Positions 27,617 through 35,541 are shown, counted from the stretch's first letter. The stretch is DNA of 61,554 nucleotides from an uncultured Elusimicrobiales bacterium (GCA_944325225.1 CALUZQ010000006.1:1-61554), one strand, 5' to 3'. A program made the numbers and translations. The notes: a model not told the origin generated them from the sequence alone.

Positions 27617-27798
27617 GATTTGAATGACAAAAATATTTAAACTATTTTCTGTCGTTTGTCAAAAAACCCTCAGTCGGAGTATTTGACAATTGTACAACTT
27701 ACACTTTCTCTTTATTCTATATAGAAATGTTATTTTGATATACTATTTTAGCTGTTGATTTACCCAAACGGGGGTATGTCTTTGGGAGGAGAAACCCT

Positions 27799-29517
27799 AT
27801 GGAAAAACAAGGTATGGCCGGCCATAAAACTTTTCGTTCTTTTATGATTCAAAATAAACAGTTGGCGGAAGTAGCCCGCGGGGCTCAAATAGCGGATTTG
27901 GTTTTTAAAAATGCTTCTTATGTGAATGTTTTTACCAATCAAATAGAAACGGGTAATGTAGCCGTAGCCGGTGGATTCATAGCGGGGGTAGGCAATTACC
28001 GGGGCCGCCAAGAGATAGACCTGCAAGGACGCATATTGTTGCCGGGGCTCATTGACGGGCATATTCATTTGGAGTCCTGCTTAATTTCTCCGATGGAATT
28101 TGTCAAAGCCGTGTTGTCGCACGGTACTACTGCCGTTATCATAGACCCGCACGAAATTACCAATGTTATGGGAACAAACGGGCTAAGATATATGTTGCAG
28201 GCAACGGAAAACCTGCCGGTGGATGTATTTTTTATGTTGCCTTCCTGTGTGCCGGCTACCCCGTTGGATGAATCCGGCGCCGATTTAACTTGGCGTGATA
28301 TAGAACTATTTTACCGCCATCCCCGCGTGTTGGGATTAGCGGAAATGATGAATTATTACGGTGTAATAAACGGGGATAAAACCGTGCTGGCAAAATTGGC
28401 TGCGGCCCAAAACAAAGGCAAGCGTATAGACGGCCATGCCCCCGGCCTGAGCGGAAACGAGTTAAATGCCTATATTGCCTGCGGCATTGGCTCGGATCAT
28501 GAGTGTTCTACTCTTTCGGAAGCCAAGGCCAAATTATCTCGGGGACAATACATTATGATTAGAGAAGGAACTGCCGCTCAAAATCTGGCCGCTCTTGCCC
28601 CGTTGCTTACGCCTCCATATTCCCAGCGTTGCCTTTTCTGTACGGATGACAAGCACCCCAATGATTTACTGAATAAAGGGCATATTGATTATATTGTAAA
28701 AACGGCTGTGCAACGCCATGGAACAGACCCTATCCTTGCGGTGAAAGCGGCCTCGTTTCAAACCGCCCAGTATTTTCATTTAAATAACCGCGGAGCGATT
28801 GCTCCGGGCTATTTGGCCGATATGCTGGTGGTGGATGATTTAAATAATTTGCAAGTACAGCAAGTATGGAAAAAAGGGCTGTGCGTTTATGAGGGCGGTG
28901 AAATCCGTCCCTTTGATACGCCTATAATATCCGCCCGTTTGGAGAAAGCCGCCCGGCATACCTTTCATGTTCAACCCGTTACGGAGAAATTGTTTGAAAG
29001 TAACAAAGAATTAGGGGTTATTGGGTTAATTCCGGGGGAAATTATCTCTACCGATAACGGATTGGCTGCAAACATAGATGTACAAAAAGACATTTTGAAA
29101 ATAGCCGTTATAGAGCGCCATCACAATACCAAACATGTGGGATTGGGGTATTTGCAAGGATACGGGCTTAAACATGGTGCGGTGGCCACTTCCGTCGCGC
29201 ATGATTCTCACAATTTAATTGTGGTAGGAACGAACGAGGCCGATATGGCAGCGGCCGCCAATCAGATTATTCTCCAGCAGGGCGGAATTGTGGTGGTGGA
29301 AAACGGACAAGTGATAGCCAATGTGGTGCTGGAAATAGCCGGGCTGATGAGCGATGTCCCTTTGCGGCAAATGAACGAACAACTGGAAAACGCTAAAATA
29401 CATGCTAAAAAATTGGGCGTAAAAGATGGGATTGATCCGTTTATGACGCTCAGTTTTATTTCCCTGCCGGTGATTCCGTCCCTGCGCCTGACTACGCGCG
29501 GATTGGTGCGGGTATAA
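27799..29517 (+). CDS. ade: Adenine deaminase
   Basis: Converts adenine to hypoxanthine and ammonia in purine salvage. 572 residues, the normal size for the family. The amidohydrolase metal site is seen in LPGLIDGHIHLESCLISPME (HxH near residue 90), followed by HGTTAVIIDPHEITNVMG, and later GHAPGLSGNELNAYIACGI, GSDHECSTL and FCTDDKHPNDLLNKG. The C-terminal domain has HDSHNLIVVGTNEADM. RBS GGGAGG lies ahead of ATG 27799. It is monocistronic, the last host gene before the prophage-derived DNA. I found no purine riboswitch in its 180-bp leader. Confidence 0.95.
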   Translation: MEKQGMAGHKTFRSFMIQNKQLAEVARGAQIADLVFKNASYVNVFTNQIETGNVAVAGGFIAGVGNYRGRQEIDLQGRILLPGLIDGHIHLESCLISPMEFVKAVLSHGTTAVIIDPHEITNVMGTNGLRYMLQATENLPVDVFFMLPSCVPATPLDESGADLTWRDIELFYRHPRVLGLAEMMNYYGVINGDKTVLAKLAAAQNKGKRIDGHAPGLSGNELNAYIACGIGSDHECSTLSEAKAKLSRGQYIMIREGTAAQNLAALAPLLTPPYSQRCLFCTDDKHPNDLLNKGHIDYIVKTAVQRHGTDPILAVKAASFQTAQYFHLNNRGAIAPGYLADMLVVDDLNNLQVQQVWKKGLCVYEGGEIRPFDTPIISARLEKAARHTFHVQPVTEKLFESNKELGVIGLIPGEIISTDNGLAANIDVQKDILKIAVIERHHNTKHVGLGYLQGYGLKHGAVATSVAHDSHNLIVVGTNEADMAAAANQIILQQGGIVVVENGQVIANVVLEIAGLMSDVPLRQMNEQLENAKIHAKKLGVKDGIDPFMTLSFISLPVIPSLRLTTRGLVRV

Positions 29518-29574
29518 CCGATATAAGGTGGCGGGCGGATGAAATTTTCGTCCTGTTTAGGCGGCTGGAAGCAG

Positions 29575-29800
29575 GCGGTTGGTTGCCGCGCATTTTAAAA
29601 ATCCCGTTTATTCATGCAGTTACCTCCCATATACCCAAATGGGTTATGTGGGGAGTAGTGTAGGAAATATCCTCAATCCGCTTCAGCTGCGGGCAAAAAC
29701 CAAAAATAAACGGCCGCTTCCTATCGCATTTATTGACGAAGTTGAAAAATCGCGCGAAGCAAGCGGCCGTTGGGGTATTGTTTCGGCCCATGGATTACTA
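29575..29800 (+). pseudogene. Remnant of a ClpX-like AAA+ gene
   Basis: In one frame RILKIPFIHA, then shifted, YTQMGYVGSSVGNILNPLQL, followed by LPIAFIDEVEKSREASGRWG (degenerate Walker B). This matches, in order, ARILKLPFVHA, YTQAGYTGMSVGNMLQPLQL and LSIVFIDEIDKLREGSERWG in the intact gene at 32520. The Walker A region and the C-terminal half are missing. It shows that a second, related element once occupied this spot. Confidence 0.85.
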
Positions 29801-30130
29801 CTGTATTGACCCACTTTTTCCATACGGCGAAGTTCTAAAATCTTCCCGTATTTTATTTGGGCATCTGCGGTGTTAGTTGATAAACGATACCATTGTTTTT
29901 TAAACGCAAGTTTTCCTATTTTGGATAGAGTTTGTTCTTCATCTGCTCCCTAAACGCGTTTGGTAAAGTATGCCCGCCAAACATTACCTTTTTTTCCTCG
30001 TTGTAAAAATTTTAGCGCAAAAAACAAAACAGGATTGGATTATTTACGGTAAAAATATGCCGAACGGAAGTTCCGTTTATGTGGAAGAAATTCGGACTGG
30101 GAAAAAGACTTTAACTACCAACAGTTTAAG

Positions 30131-30200
30131 AAAATACAAAACCGGCGTAAACCCTAGCTCTTTTGCTAAGCGAATTAGCAACGCTCACGGCAATACCGGT
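30131..30200 (-). ncRNA. Putative small RNA 7 (decayed copy), antisense inside effector remnant
   Basis: A minus-strand transcript starting about six bases after the -10 box at 30207-30212. The 5' ACCGG (30196-30200) can pair with CCGGT at the 3' end (30141-30145), followed by TTTGTATTTT (30131-30140). An internal hairpin GCTAA/TTAGC is also possible. The terminal stem is only 5 bp, so the evidence is mainly the promoter and the same position relative to an effector domain. Confidence 0.5.
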
Positions 30201-30206
30201 AGTATT

Positions 30207-30235
30207 AGTATAGTCGGAAAAGAAGATCTTGTCAA
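30207..30235 (-). promoter_or_regulatory. Sigma70-type promoter of small RNA 7
   Basis: Minus strand: TTGACA (30230-30235), 17 bp, TATACT (30207-30212). The -35 is the full consensus and the -10 matches 5 of 6. It lies inside the coding frame of the effector remnant. Confidence 0.65.
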
Positions 30236-30315
30236 GAATAAAGAAACCCTAAAATTGTTCCAAACGCAGAATATGTTTGCGCCGTACGCGCAGACGGCGC
30301 AGCAGGAAACATGGT

Positions 30316-30423
30316 CAAGCAAAATTTACAGGAGGAGAACTGATGCCTTTTGACGAGAATGGAAATTTTACGCGCCTGTACGGCAAAACCGGCTGGCAGG
30401 ACGACCGCGCCGCCAATACCAAA
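30316..30423 (+). repeat. 108-bp direct repeat, copy 1 (second copy at 57249-57356)
   Basis: Covers the last codons of the ejection-protein gene, the RBS GGAGG and the first 27 codons of the tail-fibre gene. It differs from the copy at 57249 at two positions by eye. The two lie 27 kb apart in the same orientation, so recombination between them would delete or excise most of the late region. Confidence 0.95.
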
Positions 30424-30525
30424 TTTTGGCGTCCCGCCATGACGAGGACGCCAACAACACTGCCGACCCCCTAAACCAAGTGTTGCTGGCAGACGGCAGA
30501 AAGCCCGCCGCCGGACAGGACGGCA
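30343..30525 (+). pseudogene. Remnant of the tail-fibre gene start
   Basis: Begins MPFDENGNFTRLYGKTGWQD like the intact fibre at 57276, then a one-base loss in an A/T run after ANTK (AAATTTT against AAAATTTT) breaks the frame. The DNA still matches the fibre gene further on (GGCAGACGGCAGAAAGCCCG). Homology fades after about 30525. Confidence 0.85.
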
Positions 30526-31071
30526 GTTCAAAACAGGAGTAAAGTACATTCCGCCGGAAAGCCGCGTCAATGTTGTGCAACCCATGGAAGCCCCACAGAA
30601 ATAGCCGTAAAACGAGCAGGTTTAACCTTGTGGCCGTCATGCGGGGGCTTGTCAGTAAAGAGTTAAAAGCAGGATTTGGCGCGCTTGGTGCATTTTGAGT
30701 GGTACGGTTCCGCCGTTGGACTGGATACAGCTTTGGAAGGGTATTTGTTTGTTGATAGGCGTCTTGACGATTTGACGGGGCTGTTGAAAAATACCACGGT
30801 TGGCTTTTATGGCGTCCGCGGGCGGATTGGTCTTTTGGTGGGGGTGTACTTTTGAAAAGTACAAGTAAAAATCTCCGGGTTTTCCCAGAGGATTTTTAAA
30901 GTTACTACTGTTTTTACTACACTGCTGTCTGAAATGGTACCCCCAACAGGGTACGACTTTGTGTCTTCGGCTCCGCGGGCTAAAGACGATGTATTAGTTA
31001 GGTAATCAGTCTTGTTTTTATCAAACAAAAATGATGAAAAATCTTCTTTAGATGAGTTGATTTTATTAAAA
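30526..31071. other. Decayed phage DNA and upstream region of the WYL regulator
   Basis: No complete gene. A frame open from about 30670 to 30855 (reading LVHFEWYGSAVGLDTALEGY in part) has coding-like composition but no start; it is probably another phage remnant. A hairpin with AAAAATC / GATTTTT ends (30865-30897) could be a terminator. The last 150 bp are AT-rich and lead into the regulator promoter. Confidence 0.5.
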
Positions 31072-31100
31072 ACGACACTTAAACGACAAATTGCTATAAT
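31072..31100 (+). promoter_or_regulatory. Promoter and operator of the WYL regulator (leaderless)
   Basis: ACGACA (31072-31077), 17 bp, TATAAT (31095-31100). The start codon is at 31107, where transcription should begin, so the mRNA is probably leaderless. The -35 and spacer contain ACGACACTTAAACGACA, two ACGACA half-sites; the same motif (inverted, TTTAAATGTCGT type) recurs at 31934 and 32015, which suggests autoregulation. Confidence 0.7.
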
Positions 31101-31106
31101 CTTATT

Positions 31107-31883
31107 ATGTCTAAAGAGATTACCAGCAAAACCAAACGGGTGGCAGATATTTTATCCTTATTAGAACAGGCACCTGTAAAACTGCCTGAATTAGCGGCCC
31201 GATTGGGGGTTTCTAAACGCACTATTCAGCGCGATATGGAACTACTGCTGCAGGCGCAATTTCCGGTTATTTCTCCCCGGCAAAGCGTATATAGGTTAGC
31301 GCCTGGTTTCTCTTTAGCGGCGGCTAACCTATCTGCCGAGCAGGCCAGTTTGCTCATTATGGCTGCGGATATTTCCCAGCAAATAGGGGGCAGTTTTTCC
31401 CCAATACAAGATAAAATTGTTCAACGATTTATGCCAACTTCCTTTGAACATTGTGTATTTGGGGCTACTAAATACGATTTTGCCGAAACGGCCGAACCCG
31501 CTATCACATTCTTGAAATGTATTAAATACCATTGTTTGATACGGGTATATTTAAAAAACCTTAAAAAAAACCGTACTTTATACCCCTATATTATCCTTCG
31601 CCTCTACGATAAATGGCATGTAGTTAGCGTCAATTCCAAAGGAGAAGTTTCTTGTTATGCTTTGGAAAATATAGGTAATTTCTCTTTGCGGGAAGATAGA
31701 GATACCTCTACCGGATATGCCCAATTCAAACCGATTCCCTTTATAAATTGGGCCATTTGGCAGCGTGCTCATCAGTGGGTAAAAGAACTGGCTCCAAGCC
31801 CGGTCTCCCTCGCACCCGCACCACAGGCCCCTTCACTCTCAGGTGCTGTTTCCGAAAAAGAACCCAAAACGCTGGTATCTTAA
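31107..31883 (+). CDS. HTH-WYL transcriptional regulator
   Basis: 258 residues. N-terminal DeoR/HTH_11 winged helix: TKRVADILSLLEQAPVKLPE, then LAARLGVSKRTIQRDMELLL (residues ~8-47). The middle (~60-205) fits a WYL ligand-binding region; the family's tyrosine-leucine core appears in degenerate form (LYPYIILRLYDKWHVVSVNS). The last 40 residues are Pro/Ala/Ser-rich and probably unstructured. WYL proteins sense ligands, often nucleic acid or nucleotides, and frequently govern phage and defence genes. It likely controls the divergent-free unit just downstream through the shared operators. No RBS is present, consistent with a leaderless start. Confidence 0.82.
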   Translation: MSKEITSKTKRVADILSLLEQAPVKLPELAARLGVSKRTIQRDMELLLQAQFPVISPRQSVYRLAPGFSLAAANLSAEQASLLIMAADISQQIGGSFSPIQDKIVQRFMPTSFEHCVFGATKYDFAETAEPAITFLKCIKYHCLIRVYLKNLKKNRTLYPYIILRLYDKWHVVSVNSKGEVSCYALENIGNFSLREDRDTSTGYAQFKPIPFINWAIWQRAHQWVKELAPSPVSLAPAPQAPSLSGAVSEKEPKTLVS

Positions 31884-31933
31884 TCTATTACGGGCGTTTC
31901 AACTGTTATAAATTCCACATTACCCAGAAATAA

Positions 31934-32028
31934 GACGCTTAAATGTCGCAAAGTGGTAAGGGGTCGACAAAAAGCCCTTTTTATGCTATAATTTTATTAT
32001 AGAAAGGATAAAAAGACATTTAAATGTC
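31934..32028 (+). promoter_or_regulatory. Promoter with two TTAAATGTCG operators before the riboswitch
   Basis: TCGACA (31964-31969), 17 bp, TATAAT (31987-31992). GACGCTTAAATGTCGC (31934-31949) lies upstream, and GACATTTAAATGTC (32015-32028), a perfect 14-bp palindrome, lies just after the expected start site. Both share TTAAATGTCG with the operator in front of the WYL gene. The palindrome downstream of the start could block elongation when bound. Confidence 0.75.
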
Positions 32029-32134
32029 GTTTTTATGATTGTTTTATAAATAACGTTATTTGAAGGAAGATAGATAGTTTTACTATCCATCTACCAATTC
32101 CTAGGAAAAAAGAACAGCTTTGACAGCTCTTAGA

Positions 32135-32320
32135 GCTTGTGACACAAGCAGGGATTGGGTCTTCCGGAAAATACCGTATAGATCCATATAGAGTGTACGA
32201 GGGACAAGCCCGATGACTACACAGCAACCTGCCTCAGGGTAAGGTGCTAAAGCTTGAACGATGGGAACTACAACCGTTTTGTTGTGAGTAGAACCCATTG
32301 GAGACGATGGGTTCTTTTTT
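32135..32320 (+). promoter_or_regulatory. SAM-I-like (S-box) riboswitch with antiterminator/terminator
   Basis: The core GAGGGACAAGCCCGATGA (32199-32216), followed by CAGCAACC (32222-32229) and AAGGTGCTAAAG (32241-32252), closely follows the S-box consensus (GAGGGA..GCCCGAUGA..GCAACC..GGUGCUAA). GTGTA/TACAC flank the core as a P2-like stem and CAACC/GGTG form P3. A terminator AGAACCCAT / ATGGGTTCT plus T8 lies at 32290-32320. ATGGGAACTA (32261-32270) can pair instead with TAGAACCCAT (32289-32298), with an inner CAAC/GTTG hairpin, as antiterminator. The P1 stem is not clear, so the ligand call is less sure than the attenuator. Confidence 0.68.
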
Positions 32321-32323
32321 ACC

Positions 32324-32361
32324 ACCTCTCTAATGGGACAATCCAAAAGAGAGGTTTTTTT
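32324..32361 (+). terminator. Second terminator-like hairpin covering the RBS of the 48-residue gene
   Basis: ACCTCTCT (32324-32331) pairs with AGAGAGGT (32348-32355), followed directly by T7 and the ATG at 32362. The 3' arm AGAGAGG is the only Shine-Dalgarno for that gene, so the hairpin may both terminate transcription and hide the RBS. Confidence 0.7.
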
Positions 32362-32508
32362 ATGGCTAAAAGAAAACATACCTACAAACAAGAAGAAGTC
32401 TACCCTTCCCGCCGCGTGTGGGTGGTGGAGGAAAGTTCTTTAAGAGAACCGGAAGCGGTTATAGAAGCGTTTGGCTATAACGATTGGGATATTTATCACG
32501 GTGCATAA
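32362..32508 (+). CDS. Small protein of 48 residues, unknown function
   Basis: MAKRKHTYKQEEVYPSRRVW to the stop at 32508: a basic N-terminus followed by an acidic C-terminal half (EESSLREPEAVIEAFG). The RBS AGAGAGG sits inside the hairpin at 32324-32355. It is the first gene behind the riboswitch and lies 11 bp before the AAA+ gene. Small size, charge split and position suggest a regulator or adaptor of the AAA+ protein, but nothing identifies it. Confidence 0.65.
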   Translation: MAKRKHTYKQEEVYPSRRVWVVEESSLREPEAVIEAFGYNDWDIYHGA

Positions 32509-32519
32509 AGGAAATGAAT

Positions 32520-33890
32520 ATGAACAATACGAAAAACAGTACGACTATTAAAGCATATGCTTCCCGTGCGGAATTAATAGAACACCTAACAAATTGGCAT
32601 GCCAAATGCGGCGTAGCGATACGCCAAGCCGAGTGTGTGGAAATATTCAAAGAAATTGGCGCTCGGCTGAAAAAAACGAATGGCAAAAAAGTACCTATGG
32701 CCGGTTTGGTACAACAATATAACTTAAACGATACGGAACTATTTTTACTGTTGTTTTTGGCCATCTCACAGGTGTTGCGGGTTATTACGCCGTCTACTTG
32801 TAAGGTTACCGCATTGCTGTCCAGCGCGCAAACATTTGCCTCTTCCAAAGAGGTATTAGAAACCCTTTTTGACGGGAAAAGCGTGCTTTTTAGCAAAAAA
32901 ATTTTAGTTTTCTCCGGGGGATTGTTGGATATAAGGAAAAATCCGCTCTTGGATTATCCGTCAATTAAATCCACCCGTACGCCTTGCCGTACTTTTAGTG
33001 CCAAACGAATTTTAACCGAGTTAAACAAATATGTTATCGGGCAAGAACACGCTAAAAAACAACTGGTAGCCGGTGTATTTGAACATTTGGCTAAATGCGC
33101 CCAAAAATCCGATGTGCCCTTTACAAAAAATAACATTTTTATCAGCGGGCCGACGGGTTGCGGAAAAACCTACCTCTGCCAGTCTTTAGCGCGTATTTTG
33201 AAACTTCCGTTTGTTCACGCGGATGCTTCCCAATACACGCAGGCCGGCTATACCGGTATGAGTGTTGGCAATATGTTACAACCCTTGCAGTTATTGGCAA
33301 ATGATAAAAAACTGCCGCTTTCTATTGTGTTTATAGATGAAATTGACAAACTGCGGGAAGGAAGCGAACGCTGGGGCGTTTCTTCGGGGAATGTTCAGGC
33401 CGAACTGCTTCGCATGGTAGAAAGCCAATATTTCACCACCGAAGACCCTATTACCCATAAAAACACAGACTGGGATATTTCCCGCGTGCTTTTTGTGGCG
33501 GGCGGCGCTTTTGAAAACTTACAGGTAAAACACGCAGATAAATCCGTTGGGTTTACGCAGGCAGCCGCTGTACGGCAAGAGCCCTTGTCGGCCGATGATT
33601 ATATCGGTTACGGTATGTTGCCGGAGTTTATCGGGAGATTTTCTTATTTTGTGCAGTTAAACCCACTAGAAAAAGAAGATTTACGCCGTATTTTATTAAA
33701 CCCGTACAATGGCCCACTCAGCCAATATGAAAAATTACTGCATACATCGGCGGCCCTTCAGCCGGAAATAGTGGAAGAAATGGTCAATCGGGCTTATGAG
33801 CGGCGTTTGGGAGCGCGGGGCTTGCAACAGCAAGTAGGGCAGTTGTTTCAGGAACAATTTTTACAGCAAACTGTAAAGGTTTGCTTATAG
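32520..33890 (+). CDS. ClpX-like AAA+ unfoldase without zinc domain
   Basis: 456 residues; I start at ATG 32520 behind AAAGGAA. ClpX-like features: LNKYVIGQEHAKKQLVAGVF, Walker A ISGPTGCGKTYLC (near residue 215), Walker B LSIVFIDEIDKLREG, LFVAGGAFENL, YGMLPEFIGRFSYFVQLNPL, sensor 2 RRLGARGLQQQV. A VGF tripeptide (SVGFTQ) stands where ClpX has the IGF loop that docks ClpP. The Cys4 zinc-binding N-domain is absent; instead there is a ~140-residue helical domain of unknown type. It may unfold proteins for host ClpP or act alone. A degraded paralogue is at 29575. Confidence 0.88.
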   Translation: MNNTKNSTTIKAYASRAELIEHLTNWHAKCGVAIRQAECVEIFKEIGARLKKTNGKKVPMAGLVQQYNLNDTELFLLLFLAISQVLRVITPSTCKVTALLSSAQTFASSKEVLETLFDGKSVLFSKKILVFSGGLLDIRKNPLLDYPSIKSTRTPCRTFSAKRILTELNKYVIGQEHAKKQLVAGVFEHLAKCAQKSDVPFTKNNIFISGPTGCGKTYLCQSLARILKLPFVHADASQYTQAGYTGMSVGNMLQPLQLLANDKKLPLSIVFIDEIDKLREGSERWGVSSGNVQAELLRMVESQYFTTEDPITHKNTDWDISRVLFVAGGAFENLQVKHADKSVGFTQAAAVRQEPLSADDYIGYGMLPEFIGRFSYFVQLNPLEKEDLRRILLNPYNGPLSQYEKLLHTSAALQPEIVEEMVNRAYERRLGARGLQQQVGQLFQEQFLQQTVKVCL

Positions 33891-33899
33891 GAGGAGATA

Positions 33900-34415
33900 A
33901 TGAATGTATATGCTCAATTAGTGCAGTTTTTTGACCAAATGGAGCAACAGCGCCGAGCGGAGTTAAGCCGTTTGCCGGTAAAAGGGTATGTTAGTACGCA
34001 GGAATTATATCAAGCGTGCAGCCAATGGATAAATTTAGAGCGCGGACCGTTTTACAAAAACGGCTACAAGGAGTATTTTGAAAATATTTGCGCCAATCTG
34101 CGTCACCCGGACAGCCAACATCTGGCCTTGGCTTTGTTTAGCAAGCTGAATAATTTAAGCAATATGCAGCTGTTTTTATTAATTCGGTTACTGACGGTAA
34201 CGGTTCAGGGCGATTGCTTGTGGGATAACCTGCTGGAAACCTACACGGACAGAGCCCAAGCATTGTTTTCTGAAAAGGATTGGCAAAGTATTTTTCACCC
34301 CGTGCAAGACACCTATACGCTGGGTGATGTGCTGCAATACACTCAGCGGACGGTTTGTTTAATGCGGCCCAATTTGCACATCAAACAATTTTTGGGGAAA
34401 TGTCTAGAAAGATAA
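33900..34415 (+). CDS. Partner protein resembling the N-domain of the ClpX-like protein
   Basis: 171 residues, no known family. Its pattern KGYVSTQELYQACSQWI...(about 35)...NLSNMQLFLLIRLLTVTVQG parallels the N-terminal domain of the upstream AAA+ protein (KAYASRAELIEHLTNWH...NLNDTELFLLLFLAISQVLR) in spacing and hydrophobic positions. It begins 9 bp after that gene with RBS AGGAGG, so the two are made together. Inference: it may form mixed complexes with, or compete with, the AAA+ N-domain. Confidence 0.65.
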   Translation: MNVYAQLVQFFDQMEQQRRAELSRLPVKGYVSTQELYQACSQWINLERGPFYKNGYKEYFENICANLRHPDSQHLALALFSKLNNLSNMQLFLLIRLLTVTVQGDCLWDNLLETYTDRAQALFSEKDWQSIFHPVQDTYTLGDVLQYTQRTVCLMRPNLHIKQFLGKCLER

Positions 34416-34456
34416 AAAACTCAATAGTTTGATATCACTTTTACTTAGGAGAAAAC

Positions 34457-35122
34457 ATGACAAATACAAACGAGGAACCTACATATAAGTACTCCCCAGA
34501 AGAAATAGACCAAGCTTGGGATTTCCATCAAGCAATAGTTGCTTCTGGAGATGTTCCATTAGATACTGTTGCACGAGATGTTGGCGTTTCGGCAGTTAGC
34601 GGAGTACTTACTTATTTTTTATTTTGGCCTGCCATCGGTGGGTTATGGATTGCAAATATGATAGCCAAAACACCTTTTAGATACTTGATGTGGTTTGGCC
34701 TACCTGAAACTTCTGGAGGAGCTATGATTTTAATTGTTTTGTTTATTAATATACTATATGCACTTTGCGCCTTATATGGGCTCATTTGTTTTGTTAATGG
34801 AACTCTCTTTTCCAAAGAAGAAGAATACAAACAGCTTTTTAAGGAACATGCCGCTAAAATGGAGGAAGCATTAGATCAGCAAGAAAAAAGTTATGTTTCG
34901 GAAATAGAAGAGCTTAAAACTCAGCTAGAAACCGAACAAACTACTACGAATCTGCGTGAAATGGAAAAAGAGAATTTAACATCCCTCATTGAGCAAAATA
35001 AAAAGGAATATGACACGCAGCTATCTAGGATAAAAGAGGAGTTTGAACGAGAAAGAAGGATTTGGTCCTTAGAAAAAAGAGAACTTGAGTTGGAGTTAAA
35101 ATCAAAAAAATATCGCAGTTGA
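34457..35122 (+). CDS. Membrane protein with C-terminal coiled coil, unknown function
   Basis: 221 residues. Two hydrophobic helices (~48-68 and ~88-116), then a long charged heptad region (~120-221, e.g. EEALDQQEKSYVSEIEELKT) predicted to form a coiled coil. RBS AGGAG precedes ATG 34457. Codon use is AT-rich compared with the neighbours. A terminator follows. Such two-helix plus coil proteins occur in phage superinfection exclusion and abortive systems, but there is no direct evidence here. Confidence 0.7.
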   Translation: MTNTNEEPTYKYSPEEIDQAWDFHQAIVASGDVPLDTVARDVGVSAVSGVLTYFLFWPAIGGLWIANMIAKTPFRYLMWFGLPETSGGAMILIVLFINILYALCALYGLICFVNGTLFSKEEEYKQLFKEHAAKMEEALDQQEKSYVSEIEELKTQLETEQTTTNLREMEKENLTSLIEQNKKEYDTQLSRIKEEFERERRIWSLEKRELELELKSKKYRS

Positions 35123-35146
35123 AATTTTTCAATTATGTAACTTTTA

Positions 35147-35190
35147 AAAAAGCATTGCTACTTTCAGACTTGAAGCTAGCAATGCTTTTT
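35147..35190 (+). terminator. Rho-independent terminator
   Basis: AAAAAGCATTGCTA / TAGCAATGCTTTTT, a perfect 14-bp stem with a 16-nt loop, 24 bp after the coiled-coil gene. A short open frame across it (from TTG 35119) is not a gene. Confidence 0.92.
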
Positions 35191-35510
35191 GGTTCAGGTT
35201 TTATAATTAACAACATTCTTTACACAATGTATAGTTATCATAAATATCTAAAAAGAGAAAAAATCCTCACCCATAATCAGGAGGTATCCCCCTTACAATG
35301 TAATGGGAATCCGTCGTATGATATTACTGTTTTGTTCTTCTCCCTATCAAAAATCATAAAGTCCACAGAGCATATAAATATTTAGTTTGCTATTTATTTC
35401 TCTGTATTTTTCAAAAATGTCTTCAACTGTCCAAAATTTGACGGTTTATAGAGGGGAGAATGTGTCCAAAAAGTGTCCATTTGGGGTCAAAATGCATTAA
35501 AATCCATTAA

Positions 35511-35541
35511 AAAAGACCTCCTAGTTTTAGGAGGTCTTTTT
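35511..35541 (+). terminator. Rho-independent terminator
   Basis: AAAAGACCTCC / GGAGGTCTTTT, an 11-bp stem with an 8-nt loop and T-tract. The 300 bp before it (35191-35510) hold no credible gene; the terminator may therefore end a small RNA or a lost gene. Confidence 0.9.

Larger units (their letters stand above)
29970..30353 (+). pseudogene. Remnant carrying an effector-like (nuclease-type) domain
   Basis: An open frame of 127 codons without phage structural sequence ahead of it. The central part KTKQDWIIYGKNMPNGSSVY, VEEIRTGKKTLTTNSLRKYK and FAKRISNAHGNTGSISIVGK resembles the small C-terminal nuclease domains of the Barnase/EndoU/ColicinE5/RelE group found on phage MuF-type proteins (family resemblance only). 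Base composition is AT-rich. Its last 40 bp in another frame equal the end of the ejection-protein gene at 57276. Inference: the decayed tail of an ejection protein with its own effector domain. A minus-strand small RNA gene lies inside it. Confidence 0.55.

Noticed and set aside
27640..27798. Purine riboswitch ahead of adenine deaminase
   Set aside because: The conserved three-way-junction core is not visible in this leader.
35119..35385. Open frame of 88 codons
   Set aside because: It starts with TTG without RBS and runs through a strong terminator hairpin (35147-35190).
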